64,000 bases of DNA from Channallabes apus (GCA_030522415.1 CM060114.1:28214804-28278803); one strand, 5' to 3'. Positions 1-11,889 are shown, numbered from the stretch's first letter. Notes: generated by a model not told the origin, from the letters alone. Made by a program: numbers and translations.

Positions 1-659
1 GTATACATTTTTGATGACATGCAATAAAAACATACCTTATTACAGTCTATGAGACCGGTCATGTGTGAAAAGTGTCCAGTACTTCAGTGGAATGCTGTGG
101 CTATTTGATGAAGCTGAACCAGTGCATGGCTTTGGGTTGCTCATGAAGCACTGTGCAGTTTGCTGTGTGTGGAAGATAACAGGGACTAGGTTCTGAAAGC
201 TTAAATCCAACCGCATTATACCGTTCCAGTTGCATGACCTCCTGCTTGCTTTATCAGACAGAGTAAAGCCAAGTACATCCCTTCGCCCTGACTGTAAAAG
301 TAATTGTTGCCGTGGACTACAGGACATCCTTCGCTCAGAGTCACCTGCAGACCTCGGCCTCCCTCACTGGAGTACTTCACTTAATCCTGGAGCAGATGGT
401 TGAACACATGCTGCTTCCATCATTCTGTGAGGCCACGAAATCTTTATTCTGAGCACAGCCCTAATAAATAAAGTGCCACCAGTGCGGCAGACGCAAGGCT
501 GTTCTTCGAAGCCGTGTTTCTCTCGATGGAAAATCTCTCAATAGGTCCCTTACAAGAGCATCCATTCTGTACATGCGTTATTAAAGGCTCTGGTTTATTC
601 TCAGGTTTTAATGGTAGACATGAATGATAGTATATAAAATATTATAAGCTGTTCAAAAA
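1..659. other. gene-free stretch
   Basis: No gene or recognised repeat; the minus-strand frame at 40-327 has no family resemblance. Confidence 0.4.
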
Positions 660-1018
660 TATGAGGGGTGTTTAAGTCATTTTTTCATGTACTTGTGATG
701 AAAGTTCTTGTGAATGAAACCCATTGACATTTACAGAAGACTTCAAGCGCAGTACAGTGATGAGACTCTTAGCCGCAGTAAGACATTTGACTGGAACGTT
801 CATTGAAGGCCGTACGCAATTAATTAGTAGTCATTGATCATGACTTTGTGGCTCTGAGAAAACTTTCTACAATGACGGTATCCAAGCACTAGTGAAACAC
901 TGGGATAAGTGCATTAGTGTATCAGGGGATTATATACAGTAGAGAAATAAAGGGAGTTTTTTTGTTGTTTTTTTTAAATATAACCCAAAAGTCCCGGTTT
1001 GACTCGAACACCCTTCAT
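660..1018 (+). mobile_element. internally deleted mariner element
   Basis: The ends are imperfect inverted repeats (GAGGGGTGTTTAAGTCA at 663; TTTGACTCGAACACCCTTC at 998). Internal DNA matches the 5' and 3' non-coding parts of a mariner family, joined by a deletion that removes most of the transposase. A small open frame at 917-1222 starts inside it and is not a gene. Confidence 0.6.
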
Positions 1019-2080
1019 CAAGCACCAAAGTCACTTGAATTCTTCCACACCAACCTTGGAAAACCTTGGTACTACTGGAGCATACAGCACAAGCTTAAAG
1101 CCAGAGCATATACTGTACAATGTATCCACTCTAGACAACTGAGTGCTTCCAGTTCTGGTGAGGAACCAGATAAGCGTGTAATCAGTCAGTCCTCAAATGT
1201 TTGTCTATACAGTATACTGTAGTGTGGGATGTGTGTCAGATGTCAGCACAAATTCTTTGCAATGTTCATTTAGTCATTTATTCCTTTCAACACATACAGT
1301 AGATGCTGAAGCCCTGGCGTCCCATCCAAAGTGAATTCTTCCACCTCGAGCCAGGTGTTGCTGGGATTGGCACCAGATCTACAGTACGTATCACCTCCTG
1401 GATAGGGTAAAGCACTTACTTAAGAAGAATGGATCGAAAAGAACAGTGGACAACACAACAACACCGCAATACAGAAACAACAAAAACGAGGGAATTATGA
1501 AGTGCGTTTCAGAATTAAGCATGCATGTAGACTGCAGTTATACTGGACTGTAAGACACTAGTGAGATATAAGAGTTTGATGAGGACAGAAGGTGGGAAAT
1601 AAGATTAAAACCTGTGGAAAAGAGTACATAGATTTAGTGTTTCTCTGAAATGTGTCACCCTTGAGTATAAGAAAAGCAAACTTTAAATAAAATGTCTTTT
1701 ATGGCAATAATGCAAAAAAAGTCAACTCAACTTTTATTTTTTTGTAATTTTCTGTTGATCTTTACAGTATAAGGCAAAAAAGTAACAATTAAAATAAAAA
1801 ATAATGTTCTCCGTAAGTCATGAAAAGGAGTAGGCATTCATTCTGAACTGTGAAAAACATTCAAAATGAATAAAAAAAATTCAGAAGAAAGTCATTCAAA
1901 TACAAAATATGTTATAAAATCTACTTTTTTTTTTTCTTTTTAAGGCTATTTATATGATTTCCGAAGGCGAACCTCATTGTGCATGCAGTTAGTGTAAAAC
2001 CTGCCTGGTCCTCGCTTTCCTCATTCATCGACTCGCTTCATTGCACTTGATAAGATGTTCCCACTGCCTGTGTATGTGCG
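1019..2080. other. gene-free stretch
   Basis: AT-rich; nothing recognised. Confidence 0.4.
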
Positions 2081-2081
2081 T

Positions 2082-2124
<43 letters not shown>
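2081..2124. repeat. (TG)n microsatellite
   Basis: About 44 bp of TG units, followed 40 bp later by a poly(T) run. The ORF across it is low-complexity and not coding. Confidence 0.95.
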
Positions 2125-2125
<1 letters not shown>

Positions 2126-2547
2126 TTCATTGTTTCTACATTCTGTGTTATCTTTGAACTTGTGTCCTTTTTTTTTTTTTTTTATAAAGAAAGAAGGAAA
2201 AGACTCAGCACCTACTCAAGTAGCAAACAGGGAAAGACCTTGGTCTCCATAGCAACTGCAATGCCTCAGCAAACACAAAGCGGTAGATGAGATGGAGATC
2301 GAGGACAGAAACAGTCTGCTGCCAATTAATCTCAGAGCTACTGCAGTGACAGGAAGTTACGGTGGATTGGACCGAAAGTCATGAAGATTTCCCGGGATTC
2401 TCAGTGGAAGCCCTTTAACTTGGGGAGATCCATCACACAAAACACACGTTTTTTCTCAACGTGTTAGTTGGACTCAAACATGAATTATCACATGTATTTA
2501 AAAAAAACTAAACTAAACTAAAATATGATTCTGATTGAATTATATCA

Positions 2548-2775
2548 CGGACTGCATGGTGGTTCAGATGTTATCTCATCACAGCTCCAGGGTTCCTGGT
2601 TCGAGTCTGAGCTCAGCTCATGTTCTTCCCAAGCTTATTCCAGGATCTCCACTTTTATTCTACCTTAGAAAAAAAAACATGCTGGTGAGTGGACTGCCTC
2701 AAATGGTCTCAAACAGAGATTGCCTCTGGATTCACCACAACCCTGACCAGGATAAAGCAGGTACAATACAGGGAT
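2548..2775 (+). repeat. diverged tRNA-derived SINE
   Basis: Has a tRNA-like head (GCATGGTGGTTCAG... GGTTCGAGTC at about 2600) and a degenerate tail with ACCAGGATAAAGCAGGTA. Diverged from the Mermaid-type copies. Confidence 0.45.
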
Positions 2776-2809
2776 CAGAATACAAGTAGTAGAAACGTTC
2801 ACTTCACGC

Positions 2810-3122
2810 CTCTCTACAACCGTGCAGATTGTGCATTATAAACCAAGTGATGCCAGCCGACCGCATCTTTTCGAACTGCTCGCTCATGCACCGTTAGGGG
2901 TGGAGTAACCCTTCGGAGGACAGCGCTGTCTGCTCCCTCCGCATGCACGAGCTCACAGACGCCCCTGATTGGCTGTAGAGCCGTGATTAATGTGGGAGCA
3001 CAAGTACCTCTCATCCCTCCCCTCTGAGAGAGCTCGGCCAATCAGCTCTCTCGAGACCTCCGGCTGTGAGAGGTTACAGCATCACCCGGGAACCAAACCA
3101 GCGATCTCCGGATGATAGGGCG
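2810..3122 (-). repeat. tRNA-derived SINE, family 2
   Basis: Minus copy of the family seen intact at 36807-37190. Diagnostic blocks are GAGAGAGCTGATTGGCCGA, CACATTAATCACGGCTCTA and GTCTGTGAGCTC, plus a tRNA B-box-like sequence (complement of CCCGGGAACCAAACC). Confidence 0.8.
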
Positions 3123-3221
3123 AGCATACAGCATATCTTTAACAATACCTTTACACTATGGAGTGAATTGAAGGAACGAAAAAAGTTAATTAAACTATTT
3201 TGTAGTGTAGTATTCAAAAAC

Positions 3222-3536
3222 AGATGGAACAGTGGCTTAGTGATTAGCATTATCGCCTTGCACCTCCAGGGTCCAGGTTCGATTCCCACCTCGGGGTCTG
3301 TGTCTATGGAGTTTGCATGTTTTCAAATGTGGTTTACCCTCACAGTCCAAAGACATACAGATTAGACTAACTGGCTTGCCCAAATTTCTTGTAGTGTGTG
3401 TGTGCCCTGTGATCGACTGGCACCCCATCCAGGGTGTAGCCCGCCACGTGACCTAAGTCTCCTGGGATAGGCTCCAGGCCTCCCGCGACCCTGTATACAG
3501 AATAAAGCAATATAGACCGTAAGTAAGTGAGTGAGT
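3222..3536 (+). repeat. Mermaid/DANA-type V-SINE, full length
   Basis: A tRNA-like head with GGTTCGATTCCCACC at about 3277, a central block GTCCAAAGACATACAGATTA and a tail GGGATAGGCTCCAGGCC ending in GTGAGTGAG. Diverged from consensus. Confidence 0.85.
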
Positions 3537-4454
3537 TTTCAAAGACATACCAGAAGGCCTTAGCGAAACAATGTGCTTGAACAAATGTCCCAGTTACAAG
3601 TTCATAATTCTGACTGCTGAGGTTTTTACATTTATACAATTTTTCATCTTTATTCAAAGCAGCAGAGTCCAGCTGGGGGAATTTACTTTTTTTGGCATCA
3701 TGTAAGATTTCATTATTCAGCATCAATGCAGAAATTCACTTCAACACATCTGCACTACATTTAGCTATTTCGCAGGCACAGAGCACGGTCCTGCCATATA
3801 ACTGATCAGCTGAGGAATGTCTCTCAAAACGAGCAACGCTTCACACTTTCATAAATCAGCAGAGCTGGACCACTGATGGAAATTGTTCCAATAAACCACA
3901 CACTTTATTGCTAAACACTCGTGGCTGGCGACGCTCCAAACATGCCCTCTTGATTCTCCAGCACAAGATCAAACACATATATGTATTTACGTAACATTCC
4001 TTTATTAACTATGTTTCCAAGTGATGTCACAGGTTTTTGAGATCTCAGTACAAAAGCCTCCTCACGCCCCGTAGAAAAGTGTCTGGCATGAGTGAGTAAT
4101 CACGTCCAAATCATTGCTTCACTCACACGCAGCATGGAATGTGAAAAACACATCTAAAGTTGTTTTTTTTTTTTTTTGGACAGAAGACTCCCTTTAATCT
4201 TGTGCCGCAATGTTTTCCCCACATCTGGAAAAATTAAACAGTGACGTTTTGCCACATATACTAATTAAAAAGTGTGGGAGTTTTTTTTTGTTTTTGTTTT
4301 CCCATTCTAAGCAATGCCTTTTTCACATTTTTCCGCATGCTGTTATGGGAATGTGGGAATGTCGTCTCGTTTATTTTTAAGTTAATTACCCTGACCTTAA
4401 TTGCTGCTATTGTTCATGTTAATTTAGACAATCTTGTAATGGAAACCTTTGCTA
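3537..4454. other. gene-free stretch
   Basis: Poly(T) runs near 4160 and 4280; the frame at 3367-3726 overlaps the SINE tail and is not a gene. Confidence 0.4.
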
Positions 4455-4659
4455 TGAAGCAATAGAAAAAAGGCATACTATGAAAAAATATATATACCTC
4501 AACCAAATGGGAGATGGCTCAATCAGGTTAAGTTCACCAAATTGTTCAATAAGATACTTCAATAAAATAGACTATAGTGACTCAAAATGTGCAAAACACT
4601 AAAAGGTTAACAGGAACATACAAATCAATGTGTGCTAGCTAGCCAAAACAGTTGCTCAG
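4455..4659. repeat. unclassified repeat shared with 10420-10645
   Basis: Shares GAAGCAA and AAAAAAGGCATACT, GAGATGGCTCAATC, GTGACTCAAAATGTGC and AAAGGTT-type blocks in the same order and orientation with 10420-10645. It may be internal sequence of the adjacent LTR remnant. Confidence 0.55.
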
Positions 4660-5350
4660 AAGCAACACCCGAAACCACACCCGTTTCCGGTAATAGCCTT
4701 TGTTTTAAGAGCTCTGTACGCAACACCTCTTTAATCTCCCTCTTAAGTGCAGTATGAGGAACGTTAATATCAAAGAAATCTGCAATCAGTAATAAATCAT
4801 CCTTACGTCACTTTTCAAACTGTTCATGCGTGGGGGCGATTGTAAACTTATCCAATTAAAATGTCGACGACATCACGCAACCTGATTTTCCTCCCACACA
4901 AAGTAAAAAATCCCAGGCAAACAATACATAAGTTGGATGATGCTAAATTTACCTTGTTTTGCTGAAGGAAAGGTACGTAGTGCGTAGCGGACGAGCCCCC
5001 AATTACATGTTACGCCCCGTCTAGGGTGAAGGTGCAACTTGAAAGAGTACAAGGGCGCCGAGGAGTTTAAAGGCAAATAAGCAATAATGTAATAGAAAAA
5101 CAATGATTTTTACTAATGGAAGTGGGGGAATTGACTTCAGGAGCCGACCAGGCCAAAATAACAAACAATAAGCAACTAATATTGAACCCTCTAAATTCCC
5201 TATTTACAAAAGAAAAGGAAAGGAAATACAATAAAACTTCCCTAACTCCCTGTACATAAAACAATCAACAAATGGTTTCAACAAAAATGACGTCGGTCTC
5301 CCTACCTCCCCAAGATTACAATATACAATATTTACAATCAGCAACCTAGT
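4660..5350 (-). mobile_element. LTR retroelement remnant: partial gag-like frame, primer binding site, LTR
   Basis: Reading the minus strand: an LTR-like segment ends at 5008 (TGTTACG on plus, so CGTAACA). Six bases later comes a 14-nt match to a tRNA-Pro primer binding site, TGGGGGCTCGTCCG (5001-4988). Next is a broken gag-like frame with FTIAPTHEQFEK and KDDLLLIADFFDINVPHTAL, resembling the N-terminal domain of fish LTR-element gag proteins. In-frame stops are present, and no pol or envelope region is seen. Inactive. Confidence 0.6.
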
Positions 5351-5476
5351 CCAAAAAGGGCAATCCAATAGGTGTATTCATAGCACTAACTAGCTTTGTT
5401 AATAATTATGAGGAAATAGAAGGTCCTCACAAGGATAAAAAAAACAAATAATAAGTCATACAAAAGAAAACGCATA

Positions 5477-5800
5477 TGGTGGCACACTGGCTTAGTGGAT
5501 AGAACTGTCACCTCGCACTTCCAGGGTCACGGGTTCGATTCCTGCCTCGGGTCTGTGTATGGGGTTTGCATGTTCTCCTTCTGCTTGGTGCGTTTCCTCA
5601 GGGTACTCTGGTTTCCTCCTACAGTCCAAAGACATGCAGATTAGGCTAATTTGTGTTCCCAAATTACCCGTAGTGTGTGTGTATGTGTGACCTGTGATGG
5701 ATTGGCACTCTATCCACGGTGTACCCCACCTCGTGCCCTAGGTCTTCTGGGATAGGCTCCGGGTCCCCCATGACCCTGTATACAGATAAGCAGTATATAA
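5477..5800 (+). repeat. Mermaid/DANA-type V-SINE, full length
   Basis: Contains GGTTCGATTCCTGCCTCGGG, GTCCAAAGACATGCAGATTA, GGGATAGGCTCCGGGTC and ACCCTGTATACAGATAAGCA. Confidence 0.9.
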
Positions 5801-7621
5801 GATCTTTTCTTTCATACAAACTCTTCATAGTAAATCATAAACACAAATCATACTTTAAATAATGGTCGTAATATATGATATTTAAGATGGCGTCTATTTG
5901 TTTTGCTGCACCAGTGAACAAGGTCGTTGTTTTCTCCTAGACTCCACACTGATGTAAACATGATGTGCAGGAACTCACGTCCAGTCTCGGGAGAAAACGT
6001 CCCCCCTCGTGCTGCAATTTGTAAGTCCTTGCCTTTTAATTTTCAGAATGCCCGCAGGAGCTTTTAGCGCTTGTATGTCTGTAAATTTGCTTTCTGATTA
6101 CTCGGAAATTGAATGAAAAAGCTATAAAGTAGGCACAAACATAACTCAAGTTCATCGCGGAGACAAACCGTCTCCTGTATCGAGTAGAAGATGTTTATTT
6201 GCTGCTGTATATAGTTCCCTCTTGGACATCAAGATCATTTAGTGTTCTGTCTTGCCATGGAATATTTTTTCACTTCCTGTCCTGGGACAGGGTCCGGATT
6301 TTTCAGCAGCAAGCAGCTTCCTAGAAAAGTACATAGAGCGTTCTCTCTGTGTGTGAGATATCAGATTTTTGTTGATTTTAAGTAGCAGGCCCCCAAATTT
6401 TTCCTTATTCCTGCAGGGATGGTTTGGGAGCAGGAAATCACGATGGACCTCAGGCTATAAATATCCATCGAATAAAGCGTGCATGCTGACTTTCATTCCT
6501 TAGATTATGGCGAAAGATCAGAATTTATTGCATTTTGCAGTCTGGAAGGCCCTTACGGGTCTGAGGTGTCTCGGCGCAGCAGGGGTACAACCTGCCACCT
6601 GAGAGACACAGTCAGAGACAGTCTCGCTGAGCTGCTGCATTAATATGCATGAGATTCTGCGATACCTTCAGCCCAAGATGTCCAACACTACACATGGCTT
6701 TAAAGGACAAAGGCCGTAAAAATAGTGTCGAGATGGAGAGATGCGCTCCACTCCCCGACAGTGTTGGAGTCCCAGTTGTGCTTTCATGTAGGGGTGTTTG
6801 GGTTTATATAAGACAGGAGTTCCCAAAGAGGGCTCTAGATTTATAGTGCAGAAACAAGCAGGGTTATAAATACAGTATACGGTTACTTTAGAAAAGTTGA
6901 GAAACTACTACTGTATATAAGCTGTATGACTTGAATAAATAGCACCTGGCTGCTGTAACACAACATAGGGAGAATGAAAACCTTTTCTTTTTTTAATGGT
7001 TGGTGTTTGAACTGGAGGATTCGATAGGAATTTCATTATGGTTTATTTATCTTAAATGTTTGTATCTGTATTTATAGCAGTATTTCTAACCTCCCATGAC
7101 ACCATATTTTTATGACCGGTGTTTTTCACCTTTCAACTTTTTATTGTGCAAAGAACAATAAGAGAACACAGTTACAGTATAAGATATGCACTTATTAGTG
7201 TTTCACTAGTGCTTGGACACCATCAGGGTAGAATGTTTTCTCAGTATGCCAGAGCCATGATCGCCTGCTTAACGTCTAAAACACTGGCCTCCCAGGAACT
7301 CCATTAATGTCCCAGACATGTGGAAATAACTTGGACAGGAGGTCAGAACTGTACGGCAAGAACTTCCAGCTGAGTTCCTGTAACATGCAAGTGGTGTTGG
7401 TGAGTGATGGTGTGTACAGTTCCCACAGACAGATGCAAGATTTTCATGGATCAGGGGTTCCACTCAGTTCACAGTGTGCTCCGGACTTCAAATATTTTTC
7501 TGCGGCAAAGTACAGTATATGAATAAAGGGTTCTCGGATAATTTTTGTTGTGTATAAAGCGTGTAAAGTGTAATTTGTATAATTTCGTTGGATTTCCAAG
7601 AAGTTCCAATAACATTCATTC
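5801..7621. other. gene-free stretch
   Basis: No coding signal. A block at 7268-7340 resembles 45428-45515 and is probably a shared mariner-type fragment. Confidence 0.4.
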
Positions 7622-7740
7622 ATTTTCATTCATTCATTTTCTATACCGCTTAATCCTGTGTTCAGGGTCGCGGCGGACCTGGAGCCTATCCCAGGAGACT
7701 TTGGGCACTAGGCGGGGTACACCCTACCCCGGTAGGACAG
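7622..7740 (-). repeat. V-SINE 3' tail fragment
   Basis: Minus-strand tail: CCGCTTAATCCTGTGTTCAG, GGAGCCTATCCCAGGAGAC and AGGCGGGGTACACCCT. The head is missing. Confidence 0.8.
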
Positions 7741-8109
7741 GGTAGTTCCAATAACAATAAAGATATTCTATTTTCTATAATGTCACTGAACCGCAACTGA
7801 AGTCTTCTGAAAAAATCAATCTTCATTCAATGCATTCATTAAAAAAAATTAAAATCATTCATGCCTATCTTTAAAGCATAAGAACATTCCAAGTCCTTTA
7901 AATTAAGTACGTACAGAACCGATGCCATTGTAAGGAACATGACAACAAAGCCAGGGCATCCTTGGGTCTGCCACCCTGGCGGCTATTTATTTATTATGAC
8001 TGTGCACAGAATATAGATTTTCTGCCTGCTAAAGATAATGGAAGCAGCATGTGAGATGAGAATAATCCCCAGACTGTGCTTGAAATCTTCTGTAAATGTC
8101 AACCAGTTT

Positions 8110-8180
8110 TTGACCTTCATTTACAAAAAATTTCATCACAAGTCCCTGTTTGACTTGAACGCCCTTTGTAAAAAGGTGAC
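8110..8180 (+). repeat. mariner 3' end fragment
   Basis: CCTGTTTGACTTGAACGCCC matches the 3' terminal region of the mariner element at 660-1018. No coding sequence. Confidence 0.45.
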
Positions 8181-8265
8181 GTAAACGATATGTTCAAGTA
8201 TACTAATTCAGATGTAGTTCAAACTACTTCAAGACTCTCTAAATTGTGATGGACTGAAGCTTTTT

Positions 8266-8573
8266 GAGGCGGCACGGTGGCGTAGTGGTTAGTGCGGTCG
8301 CCGCGCACCTCCGGGTTCCGGGTTTGATTTCCAGCTTGGGGTCTGTGTGCAAGGAGTGTTCTCCCAGTGCTTGGTGGGTTTCCTCCCACGGTCCAAAGAC
8401 ATGCAGATTAGGCTTATTGACGTTTCCAAATTGCCCATTGTGAGTGTGTTTGTGCCCTGCGATGGATTGGTACCCCACCTCATACCCCAAGTCTGCTAGA
8501 ATAGGCTTCAGGCCCCCCATGACATAATATACTGTACAGGATAAAGCGGTATAGACAATGAGTGAGTGAGTAA
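8266..8573 (+). repeat. Mermaid/DANA-type V-SINE, full length
   Basis: GGCGGCACGGTGGCGTAGTG head, GTCCAAAGACATGCAGATTA core and GGATAAAGCGGTATAGAC tail followed by GTGAGTGAGT. Relatively well preserved. Confidence 0.9.
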
Positions 8574-9689
8574 AGCTTTCGGACACTTTCACATAGCAGA
8601 ATTCCTCAGTGGAGTGATTTTGGAAAGGTTACGAAACCACCAAAAATCAAGGAATAATTTTCATAATTACGGTCTGTTCACAAATCTACAGTATAAATAG
8701 CAAGGATTTGAGTTGAACTGTACTGTACAGCACATGACTTGCTCGTGGTCAGTGAGTGAAGCACAAGCAGCACATGAGCACGTGATCAGTACTTGACTCC
8801 ACACACGTCTTGCCCTGTGCCGTTACGTGACTATATATAACCGGTGTGCTGCTGGTCAGGGAGAAACAGAGGAACTCAGAGGAGAGCTGTGGTCTCACAG
8901 CTGCTATTCTCAGAGATGCAATAGTAATTATCTAGCCATGACTACAGGGAACGCCCAGTCCACACCCAAACCCAACAAAGTCTAAAACTGGCACGAACAC
9001 GGGCTCTGTAATAACCCTCCTGTACCTTAGGCAAATGTTTAAATGTTTAAACGTGGCAGCTGTACGCTGTGATCTTACACACTCTACAGCATCATCACAG
9101 AAGGTAAAGCTACTGTACACTGGAAAGATTTCATGAGCAATTTGTTCAATTCTATTCAATTTCATCTCTTTTAACAAGAAAAACTGTCACAATTCAGCTT
9201 TCTAGAATCGGCATATACAGTACAGTACATTTAGATCCCTAATTAATAATCCAAAACTGACAGTCCTGTCTTCTTCTTTACACAACATGGGGAGAAATCG
9301 TTGAGGGGAACCAGACCTAAAAGCGTAGCCTCCTCTGGGAGACACTGGATAGTGAACAATTGCAGCTAGTGCTGCTTCATTAATATGATCAGACAAGGAG
9401 TGAGATTTTATTTAAGTTTTTAGTTCAGCCTTTATTCGTCACATACAGTATACAGTACCTTAGTGCACAGTGAAATTCTTTATAATTCGCATATCTCAGC
9501 TATTTTTGTCTGTATCAGACTGTATTTGTCTGTAAACATCCGAAAAATTCAGAAGCTTCAAATTTAATGAACAAACTAATTAATTTTCTTAAAACGTTAT
9601 AAAATTAGGTAGAGACTAAGTGACTCCCCTTAGAGACTCTGTAGTAGGTTTTATCAGTTGAATATGAAAAAAAAATACCGCTGATTATC

Positions 9690-9880
9690 AACGCGGGAAT
9701 GAACGGTGCATTGCCCAAGTGCAAGTTGATCTTGGAGCTAAACTATTTGCTTTGGGTGAAAGCGCCATCTAGCGATCATTGTGTGTCAGCAACAGCTTCC
9801 CATTCAAAACAATAAGCGGTCAAAATGACCGTGAACCGCGTTATAAGTAGGTCACACTGGCCCGGCGCTTCTAGTGTTAA
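9690..9880. mobile_element. piggyBac-like MITE end with TTAA
   Basis: The right end reads ...CCCGGCGCTTCTAGTG followed by TTAA (9877-9880), the target of piggyBac-type elements. The TTAA belongs to the SINE sequence that follows (GTTAAGGGCCTTGCTC), which shows insertion into a SINE. The left terminus was not found, so the left boundary is approximate. The fragment carries the GGTCA-AAA-TGACC palindrome. Confidence 0.55.
9818..9830. promoter_or_regulatory. perfect oestrogen-response-element palindrome
   Basis: GGTCAAAATGACC fits GGTCAnnnTGACC exactly. It lies about 3.3 kb beyond the stop codon of rerg, inside the piggyBac-like MITE fragment. Binding is not shown by sequence alone. Confidence 0.4.
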
Positions 9881-10419
9881 GGGCCTTGCTCAAGGGCCCA
9901 ACATCGGCAACCTCCCCGGGAGGGGCTCGGACCGCCGGCCTTTCGTTCCGTAACTCGGAATTAAGAGCCTTAATACACTGAGCCACTGCCGCCGCCACCA
10001 CCCCGGACTGGACTGTCGTAGCACTGCCTCATCTGGGTTCTGCACAGCAAATTCTACTTATTTGTTCCAAAATGGTTTCTAAAGTAACATTAGCAACATA
10101 ATCAGCAGACATGAAAAACTACAAAAAAATATTTTCTAAAACCCTTACCCTTGTTAAGAACTTTTAAAAAGTAAGAAAAAACTGTAAAAAGATTTTAAGA
10201 TTCAAGATTTTTTCCTTTTGAATTTTTTATTTTCTTGGGGAACAATAACAGCATTTATACCTTATCCAAACGGGTGAGATGATGTTTAATGGTAAAAGTA
10301 TCAATATTTTTCAATTTAGCAATTATGTTACTAAATAAATAAATAAAATGGTTCTATTACAGCAGGTAACATCACAAATGTTCATGGCAGGTTGATCCAC
10401 TTTATTTCTCGTGGTATGT

Positions 10420-10645
10420 TATGAAGCAACAAAAAAAGGCATACTGTACTATTTAAAGATACAGTGACAGCTAGTGGATTTTTAAAACAGCGTAAACCTC
10501 AACTGATTGGTAGAGATGGCTCAATCGGGTAAGAGTTCAACATATTTTTTCAAGAACATAAAGTGACTCAAAATGTGCTCTACCGAAAGGTTGAGCAGAA
10601 CCTTAAAGGATTAACAGATCAATGCGAGCTAGGTAGCCAAACAAT
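10420..10645. repeat. second copy of the 4455-4659 repeat
   Basis: Same order of blocks as at 4455-4659, with an extra 35-40 bp near its start. The gag-like part and primer site seen near 4700-5000 are absent here. Confidence 0.55.
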
Positions 10646-11214
10646 ACAATCACTGTATACAGACTCAGCTGTAATTAGCTACAGCACTGGGACTGCTGCA
10701 AATCCCAGTCATGCTGTTATCCAGTGAAACTGCACTCTTGCTCGTGTGGAACTGTAGAGGCAGAAATTGAATCTTCCGTGCACATGCTCCATGAAAGTAG
10801 AGCATCATGATGGATCTGTCAGTTCTGGGGTGTGAGAGGAGCCGCGGAACTGGAAAGTGACCATTCTATAACTATTATGTCAAGCGTATGTGTGAAATGT
10901 GAAATATGACAATAATCTCATGAGAGAATCCACTTTGTTTTTGTGAAGAAATACTGCTTGGTTGAATATAATTCACAAAAAGACTTGTTTAAGGCAACTT
11001 TTTCTTCCGGAAGTTATTAAGGCCAAATCCAGACTAGCCACAACCTGATATTACATTTATAAAATGATGGTTGCATGGTCTTGTAGGTGTGAATATTAGT
11101 TTCGTGGAATTAGCTCTGCGTCAGCCCCGAACCACCTGCTGCTCAAATCTGTTGCAGTGCGTCAAAAGGATGTGAACCATCTGCCTTCAAATGATTGTTT
11201 CCACATCAATAATA

Positions 11215-11745
11215 TCCTAAGACATACACCGCCTGGACAAAAAAATCAAAAATACGCAATTTCAAAACAGTCAAATTATTGGGCTGCATCTATCAAAGAA
11301 CAAAAAAAAAACTAAGGAGAATTGAAATTAAAGGGACCGAGTTGAGAACCCTTCACTACATTATCAAAACCTGGGAGGATGGTGCTGAACCATCAAGTCT
11401 GCGGAAGAAATGTGGTCAGAGGAAAATCATGAATGAAGATCACTTAAACGTTTGGAGAAGTTGAGACTTGGTGAACTTAAGATGTATGGAAAAAAGGTCA
11501 TGTGATCTGATGAGTCCAGATTGACTCTATTCCAGAGTGATAGGGTCAGGGTAAGAAGGGAAGCACATGAAGCGATGCTCCCAGCATGCATAGTGTCCAC
11601 TGTACAAGCCTCTGGAGACAGTGTTATGATCTGGTGTTGCTTCAGTTGGTCAGGTCTAGACTCAGCAACATTACAGTATGTGGCAATAAAATGAAGTCAG
11701 CTGACGACCTGAATGTACCGAATGATTTTAATGGTTCACAGCCCA
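11215..11745 (+). pseudogene. Tc1-like transposon relic (family A)
   Basis: Decayed coding remnants read [20 protein letters not shown] and then [14 protein letters not shown], typical of the Tc1 transposase stretch from the first catalytic Asp to the glycine box. Stops and frameshifts are frequent. It shares sequence with 19780-20490, for example GTTATGATCTGGTGTTGCTT. Confidence 0.75.
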
Positions 11746-11753
11746 TTTGAGCT

Positions 11754-11773
11754 TGACCTTGATCTGACCTTGA
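11754..11773 (-). promoter_or_regulatory. pair of TCAAGGTCA nuclear-receptor half-sites
   Basis: TGACCTTGA occurs at 11754-11762 and again at 11765-11773; the complement TCAAGGTCA is the consensus for ERR and NR5A receptors. The two start 11 bp apart, about one helical turn. They lie 1.4 kb downstream of the rerg stop codon. A chance or decayed-repeat origin is possible. Confidence 0.3.
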
Positions 11774-11889
11774 CCACCATATATCTTGGTCTTGGCTAGA
11801 TCTTGGCGTTTCCTGCTCTTAGCTTTGACAACGCTGGTCTTGACCACAGTCCTAGCTTTCTCTGATCATAACCAGCGTGCAGGATCGTA

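Larger units (their letters stand above)
9415..9995 (-). repeat. tRNA-derived SINE, family 3, interrupted by the piggyBac-like MITE
   Basis: The tail lies at 9418-9500 (TTTATTCGTCACATACAG; AGTGAAATTCTTTATAATTC) and the tRNA-like head at 9878-9995 (AAGGGCCTTGCTCAAGGGCC; GAGCCTTAATACACTGAGCC). The middle is replaced by other DNA including the MITE end. Confidence 0.65.
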
